Assembly (NCBI GenBank): GCA_021850745.1
Contig: JAJZKX010000114.1
Coordinates: 1-6,393 of the forward strand
Source: Thermoplasmata archaeon
Lineage (GTDB): Archaea > Thermoplasmatota > Thermoplasmata > Thermoplasmatales > Thermoplasmataceae
Length of the DNA: 6,393 nucleotides
Direction of reading: 5' to 3'
Below, piece after piece: positions 1 through 6,393 of this stretch. The stretch's first letter is position 1, and every line of letters begins with the position of its first letter. The position numbers and the translations under genes are program-made. The notes below the pieces were generated by a model. The model ran no database searches. It was not told the origin of the DNA and worked only from the letters and a program-made list of their open reading frames with translations.

Positions 1-79
1 CATCAAGCCTACCTATCATTGTTCCTTCGCTTGTAACCAAAGGCATATCCATCAATCTTGTGGCAAACTTCCTATTCAC
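1..79 (-). CDS. Partial gene, N-terminus only; possible PRC-barrel-like protein
   Basis: This is the start of a minus-strand gene that runs off the left edge. From a GTG at 79-77 it reads 26 codons, beginning V/M-N-R-K-F-A-T-R-L and continuing to a segment SEGTMIGRLD. An in-frame stop (TAA, 133-131) limits how far upstream the start can lie. The candidate starts are TTG at 82-80, GTG at 79-77 (preferred), ATG at 52-50 and ATG at 46-44. The pattern of a short basic lead followed by 'xxxSxGTxIGxLD' resembles the first two strands of archaeal PRC-barrel proteins. These are small beta-barrel proteins, some of them linked to RNA metabolism or cell division. That assignment rests on pattern memory over 26 residues and is weak. 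No Shine-Dalgarno sequence is visible, and the gene is divergent from the aminopeptidase. Confidence 0.45.
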   Translation of the reverse strand, partial: MNRKFATRLMDMPLVTSEGTMIGRLD

Positions 80-97
80 CAAACAGTATGATCTAAG

Positions 98-125
98 GAG
101 ATTAATAATTTTACTTATAAAATTC
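98..125 (-). promoter_or_regulatory. Candidate TATA region for the left-edge minus-strand gene
   Basis: On the minus strand there are two TATA-like stretches. One is AATTATTAAT at 110-101, about 26 bases before the GTG, which would give a leaderless mRNA. The other is TTTTATAAG near 122-114, which would start transcription around position 92 and leave a leader of about 13 bases. The sequence alone cannot decide between them, and the leader in the second case contains no Shine-Dalgarno match. Confidence 0.35.
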
Positions 126-163
126 GAAAGTTAACAAACATCAATTGCTTGAAAAGCTATTAA

Positions 164-176
164 AGATTATATATCA
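164..176 (+). promoter_or_regulatory. TATA box of the aminopeptidase gene, leaderless promoter
   Basis: The sequence AGATTATATATCA lies with its centre about 25 bases before the ATG at 194, the archaeal TATA-to-start distance. Transcription would therefore begin at or within a few bases of the start codon. The bases just before the ATG (AAAACATA) contain no Shine-Dalgarno match, which supports a leaderless mRNA. A second AT-rich tract (CATATAAATA, about 175-184) is too close to the start to serve as the TATA box unless a downstream start were used. Confidence 0.6.
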
Positions 177-193
177 TATAAATATAAAACATA

Positions 194-2578
194 ATGGCTG
201 CGAAACCTAGCAAGTATATCATTAACATGGACTTTTCAAGAGGAGAAGATCAATTTTATGGAACTGAGACAATAGCACTCAAATGCGATTCCAACGAGAT
301 ACTTCTTAATTCAAGGGGAATTACCATAAATTCAGTGAAGGTAAACAAATTGGATACTAAGTTTGAGCTTGACAGCGAAAAAGAGACATTAAGAATTTCT
401 GGATTGAAAGAGGGAGATAATAATGTTGAAATCTCGTTTCAGAGACCATTTTCCGATAGTTTGTCCGGTGCATATCTTGCGGGAAAAGAAGAGAAGAGGA
501 TAATCACCACCCAGTTCGAATCACACGGGGCATCCCTGATGTTTCCATGCTTTGACAGACCAGATATGAAGGCAGTATTCGAAATAACCACGAAAGTGCT
601 ATCAAGCAAGGAGGCTATTAGCAATATGCCAGTAGAGTCAATGGAGACTGATGGAAATACCACCACCGTAAAATTCCTTCCCACCCCTATAATGTCCACA
701 TACCTCCTATACATAGCAGTCGGAAAGTTTCAGAAAAAAACAATGAAATACGGGGATGTAGAGATAATTCTTGCCATTCCAGGCAATGAGATGAATAGCA
801 ATGATTATCCGCTGGAAATCGCTCATAAAAGCCTCGAATTTTATGAAAAATACTTTGGCATACCGTTTGAGCTTCCCAAAGTGCACTTGATAGCAGTTCC
901 AGATTTTGCTGCAGGTGCGATGGAAAACTGGGGTGCGATAACCTTCAGGGAAGAAGCCCTGGTCTGCAATGAAAACACAGACCTGGAATCCAGAATTAAC
1001 ATTGCCGTGACGATTGCCCACGAATTTGCACATCAGTGGTTTGGGAATCTCGTAACGATGAAATGGTGGAATGATCTGTGGCTGAATGAAAGTTTCGCAA
1101 CTTTCATGGAAATGCTTTGCCTAAATACTATTCACCCGGAATTCGAGGTTATAAAATCAACATATATTTCACAGACCGTTTCTTCCATGACAAGCGATTC
1201 ACTCAGGAGCACACACCCCATAAACGCAAAGGTCGAGAGCCCCAATGATATTGAACAGATATTCGACGAGATAAGCTATGGAAAGGGAGGCAGCATCCTG
1301 AGAATGATCCACAGCTATGTCGGAGATGAAGATTTTAGGAAGGGTGTTTCTGACTACCTCAAGAAATTCAAATATGGCAATGCTGAAGGTTCAGATCTCT
1401 GGAACAGCTTGGGAAAGGCATCCGGAATGCCTGTTGGTGAAATAATGTCTGACTGGATCAATTTAGCCGGGCTTCCTGCAATCAGGGTTTCATCATATGG
1501 TGGGAAACTTAAACTTGAGCAGAGAAGATATTTCCTAAACGATCAGTCATCCGATACTATCTGGAGAATTCCACTGACAATAAAAGGGAAATCAGGAGAG
1601 AGGAAGATCCTGATGGACGCGCGGTCACTTGAGATCGAGAAAGGAGATTACATCAAACTCAACTCTGACGGAACTGGATTTTTCAGAGTACTGTATGAAG
1701 ATGAATTCTATAATTCTCTAGATGAAAACATGCAATATTTCACCGATATAGACAGGGCGGAGATTGCAAACGACATAAATTCCCTTCTTATATCCGGCCA
1801 TTTAACGGTAGATAAATATTTCAAAGTTATCAACCTGTTAATCATGGGGGCAACGACACCCATTATAACATTGGTGCAGAGAAGCCTGGAAAATGCAATG
1901 TTGGTGCTGTATGACAGAGATAGATTCAGAAAACAATCACTCGATGTCTTTCGCTCCATATTAAAGGAACTGGGAGAGAAGAGAGAGGGTGAGGAAACAC
2001 TGAAGTCAATAACCAGGGTCAAGATAAGGGAATCACTGGCAATATTCGATCCAGAATATTCAAGAAACAATGCATTCAAATTCGGTGAGTATTTCAACAC
2101 CCCGCCAGAAGATAGAATGGCACTTGCTTTGTCAAAGTCCCTGAATTCCGATTCAATTGATGAATTGAGGGAAACTTATGTGAAGGCCTCCGATGACACT
2201 GACAAGAACAAACTTGTAGTTGCAATGGGTTGGATGAGAGGCAAGAATAACCATAAGGCACTTATGAAGATGGTAATGAAATCTGAAATTAAGGCGCAGG
2301 ATTCTCCGTGGGCCATTATTACACTGGTGAGAAACCCGGATTCGAGGAAATATGTCCTGAGCATTTTCAAATATATTATCAATGCTGTAAGGAAATCTTT
2401 TGCTGGTACAGGACTGCCTTCAATGGCTTTCCAAGTTTCATTGCCATATCTTGGCCTTATCGATGAAAGAAAAGCAAGGAAACTGGCAACAACCTTGAAT
2501 GGATCTGATGTCAGCAATGGGGTATCCAAGGGACTTGAAATGCTGGATATAAACCTGAATTTCCGGAAATATAATTGA
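194..2578 (+). CDS. M1-family zinc aminopeptidase, tricorn-interacting factor F2/F3 type
   Basis: This cytoplasmic metallo-aminopeptidase removes N-terminal residues from short peptides. In Thermoplasma, F2 and F3 work with the tricorn protease to finish degradation of proteasome products to amino acids. The 794 residues are close to the roughly 780 of F2/F3. The N-terminal beta domain (about 1-185) carries TQFE (Q107, E109), part of the site for the substrate's free N-terminus. The thermolysin-like domain (about 186-415) contains GAMEN at 241-245 and HEFAH at 276-280, with zinc ligands H276, H280 and E299 and catalytic E277. The transition-state tyrosine is Y362 in YGKGGS. A beta-sandwich (about 416-510) and an alpha-helical C-terminal domain follow. 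The ATG at 194 is preferred because the F3 N-terminal strand aligns from residue 7 onward. There is no signal peptide or membrane segment. Membership of M1 is certain; F2 versus F3 is not resolved. An unusual SHGASLMFPC replaces the common ...AR.(A/M)FPC motif. Confidence 0.95.
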   Translation: MAAKPSKYIINMDFSRGEDQFYGTETIALKCDSNEILLNSRGITINSVKVNKLDTKFELDSEKETLRISGLKEGDNNVEISFQRPFSDSLSGAYLAGKEEKRIITTQFESHGASLMFPCFDRPDMKAVFEITTKVLSSKEAISNMPVESMETDGNTTTVKFLPTPIMSTYLLYIAVGKFQKKTMKYGDVEIILAIPGNEMNSNDYPLEIAHKSLEFYEKYFGIPFELPKVHLIAVPDFAAGAMENWGAITFREEALVCNENTDLESRINIAVTIAHEFAHQWFGNLVTMKWWNDLWLNESFATFMEMLCLNTIHPEFEVIKSTYISQTVSSMTSDSLRSTHPINAKVESPNDIEQIFDEISYGKGGSILRMIHSYVGDEDFRKGVSDYLKKFKYGNAEGSDLWNSLGKASGMPVGEIMSDWINLAGLPAIRVSSYGGKLKLEQRRYFLNDQSSDTIWRIPLTIKGKSGERKILMDARSLEIEKGDYIKLNSDGTGFFRVLYEDEFYNSLDENMQYFTDIDRAEIANDINSLLISGHLTVDKYFKVINLLIMGATTPIITLVQRSLENAMLVLYDRDRFRKQSLDVFRSILKELGEKREGEETLKSITRVKIRESLAIFDPEYSRNNAFKFGEYFNTPPEDRMALALSKSLNSDSIDELRETYVKASDDTDKNKLVVAMGWMRGKNNHKALMKMVMKSEIKAQDSPWAIITLVRNPDSRKYVLSIFKYIINAVRKSFAGTGLPSMAFQVSLPYLGLIDERKARKLATTLNGSDVSNGVSKGLEMLDINLNFRKYN

Positions 2579-2617
2579 ATACAATATTTTCCCAAAATTA
2601 ATTATTTCTGGACGAAG
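2579..2617. terminator. Convergent 39-base gap, possible weak bidirectional termination
   Basis: The aminopeptidase and the small unknown gene end tail to tail here. The plus strand has ATATTTT followed shortly by ATTATTTC; the minus strand has AATTAATTTT. Archaeal RNA polymerase can stop at short T-rich tracts without a hairpin, so termination is plausible in both directions. The runs are only four T long and no stable stem-loop is apparent. Confidence 0.3.
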
Positions 2618-2992
2618 TCAGATATACTGCCATATTTTATCCTGCCAGAGATCATAGGATTCCTCCATTTCTTTAATAGGGATTGGCTTTATCGAGCCAT
2701 TTTTTAGCAGTTCCTTATACCTTCCCATTACCTCATTATAGCTTAATTTAGAGAGAGAATCAAAATGATCAGTTATTTTTTTCATGTTATGAGGGTGAAT
2801 CTTGTTGATCTTTGGACCAGAGTATAATATCTTGAAGAATCTCTTTTCCTCCAGTTTAACACGAAATATTCGCCATTCCACATTAAATTCCTTGCTCATG
2901 TCATAGCCTGTGAGATCTGCAAGTGCCTGTACGAGTTCCTGATCTTCAATCCCTGAAGCTATTTGAAAAGATATGTCTACTCCTTTATCCAT
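2618..2992 (-). CDS. Small protein of unknown function
   Basis: I do not recognise this protein. The preferred start is ATG at 2992-2990, giving 124 residues beginning MDKGVDISF. The frame remains open 13 codons further, to a TTG at 3031-3029, but no Shine-Dalgarno or well-placed TATA box supports that longer form. The protein is soluble-looking, highly charged and rich in lysine. It has no signal peptide, membrane segment, zinc-binding cysteine pair or nucleotide-binding loop. The first half suggests alternating strands and helix, with a strand-like FNVEWRIFRVKLEEKRFFKILYSG. The second half suggests charged helices, with a Trp-containing C-terminus (DLWQDKIWQYI). Coding character is supported by a full-length open frame, ordinary codon use and tight packing between neighbours. 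It lies downstream of VAT on the same strand with a 76-base gap that contains a likely terminator, so it probably has its own promoter. A TTTTGATAAA tract around 3035-3024 is one candidate. Confidence 0.75.
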   Translation of the reverse strand: MDKGVDISFQIASGIEDQELVQALADLTGYDMSKEFNVEWRIFRVKLEEKRFFKILYSGPKINKIHPHNMKKITDHFDSLSKLSYNEVMGRYKELLKNGSIKPIPIKEMEESYDLWQDKIWQYI

Positions 2993-3040
2993 TTTTATGC
3001 ATTTGAAATATGATATTTGAAGTTTTATCAAAATCTATGG

Positions 3041-3054
3041 AAAACTAAAAAAAA
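3041..3054 (-). terminator. Oligo-T terminator after the VAT gene
   Basis: On the minus strand, 14 bases after the VAT stop codon, the sequence reads T8-AG-T4. Such oligo-T tracts without a required hairpin are the typical intrinsic termination signal of archaeal RNA polymerase. It sits between VAT and the small downstream gene and would reduce or prevent read-through. The stretch has no stem-loop, so the call rests on the T-runs and their position. Confidence 0.6.
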
Positions 3055-3068
3055 TTGATTTTGTGGTT

Positions 3069-5312
3069 TCACTGATATAATCCGGAAACCTCTAAATCCT
3101 TTCTCCGCTCCCTGATGCTCTTCCCCATGTTGCTGCTTATATTATTGTAGAATTTCAGGACTTCCTCGTCGACGGATGGTTTGATTGCATTCAGTGCATC
3201 CATGAAATCATCCTGTGTCACTTTCGACGCGTTTAGGTCTTTCCTATAGGCTATCATTCCTGCTTCCCTCACAAGATTTTCAAGGTCCGCACCAACATAA
3301 CCCTCGCTGATATTTGCTATTTTTTTCAGATCAACACCGGGTGCAAGTGGCATATTCTTCGTGTGCACCTTGAGAATCTTGAGCCTGCCCTCTGCGTCTG
3401 GTGGTGGAATATATATCATCTTGTCAAATCTGCCTGCCCTTAGAAGAGCGCTGTCAAGGATGTCAGGCCTGTTAGAAGCCCCTACTACAACAACCCCTTG
3501 TAAGACCTCTATCCCATCCATTGATGTAAGCAGCTGGTTCACAATACGTTCTGTTACACCAGAATCCCCGGTGCTTCCTCTCCTTGGGGCGATTGAGTCA
3601 ATCTCATCGAGGAAGACTATGGTAGGGGCTACCTGCTTGGCTTTTTTGAATATTTCCCTTACAGCCTTCTCACTTTCACCTACCCATTTGCTGAGCACTT
3701 CTGGCCCTTTCACCGATATGAAATTGGCGTTGCTCTCATTAGCTACAGCTTTTGCAAGCAATGTTTTTCCAACTCCAGGTGGACCATACAATAGAAAACC
3801 CTTTGGAGCCCTGATTCCGAGATTCTTGAAAATTTCTGGCTTTTGAAGAGGCAACTCAACGCTTTCCCTCAATTCCCTCTTCACATCCTCAAGCCCACCA
3901 ATGTCATCCCAGTGTATGTTTGGAATCTCAACAGTAACTTCCCTCAAGCTGCTTGGTTCTATTGATTTTAGTGCCTCCAGGAAATCATCCTCGGTGACAG
4001 CCATCTTTTCCAGTATCTCCGTTGGTATTGGCTTGTCCAGATCGATCTCAGGGAGATATCTTCTCAAAGAGTTCATTGCAGATTCCCTAGAAAGGGCTGC
4101 AAGATCGGCACCCACAAAACCGTATGTCATATCCGCAATTTCATCAAGGAATTTTGACTTTCTCTCTTCATCCATTCCAAGTGGCATTGCTCTGGAATGA
4201 ATGTTAAGAATTTCTCGCCTGCCCTTCTTATCCGGAACGCCAATGTTAATTTCCCTGTCAAATCTTCCTGGCCTCCTCAAAGCTGGATCAACTGCGTCGA
4301 TCCTGTTTGTGGCACCAATGACGATTACATGACCACGTTCCTTGAGACCGTCCATAAGAGTTAGAAGTTGTGCGACAACCCTCCTTTCAACCTCGCCCTG
4401 AACTTCCTCCCTTTTTGGTGCGATTGAATCAATTTCGTCAATAAATATAATCGATGGTTCCTTATTCTCAGCTTCAGTGAAAATTTCACGAAGTTTCTGT
4501 TCACTCTGGCCATAGTATTTGCTCATGATTTCCGGCCCATTTATTGAATAAAAATTCGCCCCTGATTCGTTTGCAACAGCTCTCGCTATGAGAGTCTTTC
4601 CCGTTCCTGGTGGTCCATAAAGCAATACTCCCTTTGGCGGCCTTATTCCAAGCCTTTCGAAGAGTTCAGGATGCTTTAACGGAAGCTCGATTATTTCCCT
4701 AACCTTGCCAAGCTGATCCGAAAGCCCACCAATATCCTCATAACTGATCCTTGAAACGTCTTCAAGAACTTCAGAAGCTGGTTCCTCCCTGATTTCAATC
4801 TTGGTAACCTCCCCTATCTCTATGGGAACCTTGGAAGGTGTTGTCTTGATTACCTTGAAAAGCAAACCTGAATGCCCGGCAAGAGTCAGACCTGGCACGC
4901 TGATATTATCCTGTTCCAGCATGGGTCTCCTGATCAGGGCTTTCTGAACAAAATCATCTATCCCCTCTCCAAACCTTACCCTCTGGTCTTTCCTTATTAT
5001 TGGGGCAAGGACAACCTTTGAAGCTATCTCAGTCTTTACTTTCCTGACCTTAACCTTTTCCCCGATTGAGCCTCCACAGTTGTTTCTCAGAACGCTATCT
5101 ATCCTGACGATCCCCTTGTTTTCGTCTTCTGGCCTCGCCCTGAAAACTCGACCTACGGTCTTCTTTGTTTTTTCTATTTCAACGACATCTCCTATTTCAG
5201 CCCCAAGAGCAATCCTGGATTCTTCGTCCAGCCTGACCCTTGACATTCCGGGGTCTGTTGAATTTGCCTCTGCAACTCTTAGTGTAATGCCGTCTCCATA
5301 AGCGTAACTCAT
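3069..5312 (-). CDS. vat: VAT, the archaeal Cdc48/p97-type AAA+ unfoldase
   Basis: This hexameric ATPase unfolds proteins by threading them through its central pore, and in archaea it can feed the 20S proteasome. Thermoplasma lacks PAN, so VAT is the likely main proteasomal unfoldase. The 747 residues match the roughly 745 of Thermoplasma VAT. The N-domain (about 1-185) has the double-psi barrel and a second beta subdomain. The D1 AAA module has Walker A GPPGTGKT at 233-240, pore residues Y266-Y267, Walker B IIFIDEID at 288-295 with E293, and arginine fingers R347/R350. The D2 module has Walker A GPPGVGKT at 510-517, pore W543, Walker B IVFLDEID at 565-572 with E570, and R625/R628. The tail ends in Leu-Tyr-Gln, a HbYX motif of proteasome-docking ATPases. 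Both ATPase sites look intact. The ATG at 5312 fits the family N-terminus and a TATA box 28 bases upstream. The gene is divergent from the oxidoreductase. Confidence 0.98.
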   Translation of the reverse strand: MSYAYGDGITLRVAEANSTDPGMSRVRLDEESRIALGAEIGDVVEIEKTKKTVGRVFRARPEDENKGIVRIDSVLRNNCGGSIGEKVKVRKVKTEIASKVVLAPIIRKDQRVRFGEGIDDFVQKALIRRPMLEQDNISVPGLTLAGHSGLLFKVIKTTPSKVPIEIGEVTKIEIREEPASEVLEDVSRISYEDIGGLSDQLGKVREIIELPLKHPELFERLGIRPPKGVLLYGPPGTGKTLIARAVANESGANFYSINGPEIMSKYYGQSEQKLREIFTEAENKEPSIIFIDEIDSIAPKREEVQGEVERRVVAQLLTLMDGLKERGHVIVIGATNRIDAVDPALRRPGRFDREINIGVPDKKGRREILNIHSRAMPLGMDEERKSKFLDEIADMTYGFVGADLAALSRESAMNSLRRYLPEIDLDKPIPTEILEKMAVTEDDFLEALKSIEPSSLREVTVEIPNIHWDDIGGLEDVKRELRESVELPLQKPEIFKNLGIRAPKGFLLYGPPGVGKTLLAKAVANESNANFISVKGPEVLSKWVGESEKAVREIFKKAKQVAPTIVFLDEIDSIAPRRGSTGDSGVTERIVNQLLTSMDGIEVLQGVVVVGASNRPDILDSALLRAGRFDKMIYIPPPDAEGRLKILKVHTKNMPLAPGVDLKKIANISEGYVGADLENLVREAGMIAYRKDLNASKVTQDDFMDALNAIKPSVDEEVLKFYNNISSNMGKSIRERRKDLEVSGLYQ

Positions 5313-5333
5313 ACCCCAATATCGTTTATTACC

Positions 5334-5346
5334 TATTTTAAAATTA
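5334..5346 (-). promoter_or_regulatory. TATA box of the VAT gene, leaderless promoter
   Basis: The minus strand reads TAATTTTAAAATA across this stretch, centred 28 bases before the VAT ATG. That spacing predicts transcription starting at or next to the start codon. A GGGGT directly abuts the ATG, too close to act as a Shine-Dalgarno site, and AGGT lies about 20 bases upstream, too far away. Leaderless translation is the best reading. Confidence 0.6.
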
Positions 5347-5382
5347 TGAGCATTGGTATTTCACTTTATAGACATTTTGATT

Positions 5383-5402
5383 TTCAAGTGATAATACTTG
5401 AA
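5383..5402. promoter_or_regulatory. Perfect 7-bp inverted repeat, candidate operator
   Basis: The site reads TTCAAGT, six bases (GATAAT), then ACTTGAA: two perfect 7-base arms with centres 13 bases apart. It lies in the divergent region between VAT and the oxidoreductase. It ends about 20 bases upstream of the oxidoreductase TATA box and about 37 bases beyond the VAT TATA box. The arm size and spacing suit a dimeric winged-helix or helix-turn-helix regulator. The position favours control of the oxidoreductase, perhaps as an activator site. No regulator is identified, and a chance dyad in AT-rich DNA is possible. Confidence 0.4.
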
Positions 5403-5422
5403 CCTCTATCCATTTTCAGCAA

Positions 5423-5431
5423 TAGATATAT
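5423..5431 (+). promoter_or_regulatory. TATA box of the oxidoreductase gene
   Basis: TAGATATAT is centred about 27 bases before the ATG at 5454, the archaeal spacing for a leaderless transcript. A GAGG at 5438-5441 could pair with the 16S rRNA tail, but its 12-base distance to the ATG is long. It would also only be present in the mRNA if transcription began further upstream, so the leaderless reading is favoured. Confidence 0.5.
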
Positions 5432-5453
5432 CACGCTGAGGGATTAAGGCGGC

Positions 5454-6393
5454 ATGGAAAAAAAGTATGATGTTGTCATCATAGGGGCCGGAATATCAGG
5501 ATTGTCAACAGCACTTCATATAAAAGAAGAAAATCACGATTTGAGCATTGTTGTCATAGACAAACAAAATAGCTATGGACAGGGAAATACTGGAAAGAGC
5601 GCCGCAGGTTTCCGCGATATTTTTAAAACAAAAGTAAACAGGCAATTAGCCTCTACTTCTGTTGAATTCTACAAAAAGATTCAGAAAAGCTTAGGATTTG
5701 ATATCGGCTTACACTTTAACGGTTACCTGTTTCTTTCAAAGGACAAATCTCCTATGGATGCAATGCTTCAGGAGCTTTCTTCCAGCGTTAAGATTGACAT
5801 TGTGGATAAGGATGAAATAAAATCATCATTGAATATTGAATATGAACTTGATCCAGAACAGAGGAAATTAATGAACCTGGAAGGCTACGATAAGGGTTAT
5901 GTTGGCAGGAATTGTGGAATTATAGAACCGGAACTCCTTGCAGATTACTATTTTAAGGAATGTGCGAAGCTCGGAATAGAATTTGATTTTGGCACAACGG
6001 TTTCAGGATTAACGGTCGTTCCGACAGATCCACTGGATTACCCGGGTGAACCCTTTATCTGGCAGAAAAAAAAGATAGGAACATTACAGACCAATAAGGG
6101 TACTTATTCAGGGGACGAATACATAATGGCAGCAGACGTTTACACCACTGGACTCCTTGATAAGACCGGAATTGACGGGCATGAGAGACCAAAGAAGAGA
6201 CAGGTATTCCAGGTAACAAACGATAAGATCGTGGGGATGCTATCAAAGAGTGTACACACTGATGAGAATATTATGCCGTTCACCATTTTGCCATCACACG
6301 GAGTATTCTTGAGACCTGCTCCAAAATATCGCTCTATGTGGATCGGGGTCGCTGATGATCTGGCAAGGGATTTCACAATGTCGGAAGATCCCC
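5454..6393 (+). CDS. FAD-dependent oxidoreductase, DAO superfamily (3' end outside window)
   Basis: This is a flavoprotein of the D-amino-acid oxidase/glycine oxidase/sarcosine oxidase superfamily. Members oxidise amines or hydroxy acids using bound FAD. The window holds 313 codons from the ATG at 5454, and the frame is still open at the edge. The N-terminus is a Rossmann FAD site: DVVIIGAGISG with G11, G13 and G16, then the second strand ending at D36. NTGKSAAGFR (45-54) matches the conserved '(S/N)TGxSAxGxR' segment that contacts the isoalloxazine. RPKKRQVFQV (245-254) matches the family's 'P.R.Q' strand before the substrate domain. The motif usually written A-A-G near the FAD reads A-A-D here (D228), within MAADVYTTGLL. 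The substrate cannot be told from the sequence; the family also includes sarcosine/dimethylglycine dehydrogenase-like and 2-hydroxyglutarate oxidase-like enzymes. There is no signal peptide. The gene is divergent from VAT, with no evident functional tie. Confidence 0.88.
   Translation, partial: MEKKYDVVIIGAGISGLSTALHIKEENHDLSIVVIDKQNSYGQGNTGKSAAGFRDIFKTKVNRQLASTSVEFYKKIQKSLGFDIGLHFNGYLFLSKDKSPMDAMLQELSSSVKIDIVDKDEIKSSLNIEYELDPEQRKLMNLEGYDKGYVGRNCGIIEPELLADYYFKECAKLGIEFDFGTTVSGLTVVPTDPLDYPGEPFIWQKKKIGTLQTNKGTYSGDEYIMAADVYTTGLLDKTGIDGHERPKKRQVFQVTNDKIVGMLSKSVHTDENIMPFTILPSHGVFLRPAPKYRSMWIGVADDLARDFTMSEDP

Noticed and set aside
147..157. GCTT-GAA-AAGC inverted repeat upstream of the aminopeptidase
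   Set aside because: The arms are only four bases long with a 3-base spacer; this is expected by chance in AT-rich DNA.
439..1033. Two overlapping minus-strand open frames (439-714 and 707-1033) within the aminopeptidase gene
   Set aside because: They lie entirely opposite a gene with intact catalytic motifs, and their translations are low-complexity or cysteine/phenylalanine-rich without family resemblance.
1708..2595. Minus-strand open frames at 1708-2100 and 2176-2595
   Set aside because: They are antisense to the helical C-terminal domain of the aminopeptidase, have serine/leucine-rich shadow composition, and show no promoter or recognisable domain.
3582..4618. Two similar segments in vat that could be a sequence duplication or assembly artefact
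   Set aside because: They are the D1 and D2 AAA modules normal for Cdc48/VAT proteins, and they differ at many positions, including pore residues (Tyr-Tyr versus Trp-Val).
3361..5301. Plus-strand open frames at 3361-3846, 3901-4200 and 5080-5301 opposite vat
   Set aside because: These are mirror frames of the conserved AAA modules and N-domain; their composition follows from the vat codons.
6066..6073. Run of eight A within the oxidoreductase gene as a possible frameshift or slippage site
   Set aside because: The same frame is open and carries family-like sequence on both sides, so no frameshift is needed. The run encodes a plain Lys stretch.
6055..6376. Minus-strand open frames at 6055-6246 and 6140-6376
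   Set aside because: They are antisense to the FAD oxidoreductase, whose frame is continuous and carries family motifs through this region.

Overview
The window comes from an archaeon, most probably a member of the Thermoplasmatales (the Thermoplasma/Ferroplasma/Cuniculiplasma group). Three things point there: a VAT-type Cdc48 ATPase with the Thermoplasma N-domain and a C-terminal Leu-Tyr-Gln tail; an M1 aminopeptidase resembling the Thermoplasma tricorn-interacting factors F2/F3; and AT-rich promoters with TATA-like boxes about 25-28 bases before the start codons, which implies leaderless mRNAs. Arginine is written mostly as AGA/AGG. The genus cannot be fixed from this window.

Layout. At the left edge (1-79, minus strand) is the first 26 codons of a gene that leaves the window, possibly a small PRC-barrel-like protein. 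It is divergent from a complete M1 zinc aminopeptidase (194-2578, plus). Converging on the aminopeptidase is a small gene of unknown function (2618-2992, minus). Upstream of that on the same strand is the VAT/Cdc48 gene (3069-5312, minus), separated from the small gene by a T-rich stretch that looks like an archaeal terminator. A 141-base divergent intergenic region with a perfect 7-bp dyad follows. It precedes a FAD-dependent oxidoreductase of the DAO superfamily (5454 to beyond 6393, plus), which is cut by the right edge.

How the genes fit together. VAT unfolds proteins for the 20S proteasome, and tricorn with its factors F1-F3 trims the resulting peptides to free amino acids. The window therefore holds both an early (unfolding) and a late (peptide trimming) component of one degradation pathway, in convergent orientation with one unknown small gene between them. 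The oxidoreductase and the left-edge gene show no evident link to this pathway. I see no mobile element, CRISPR array, tRNA or rRNA, and no gene-free stretch over 300 bases. Most of the window is ordinary core archaeal genome; the less explained parts are the small gene, the divergent-promoter dyad and a few substitutions in conserved motifs.
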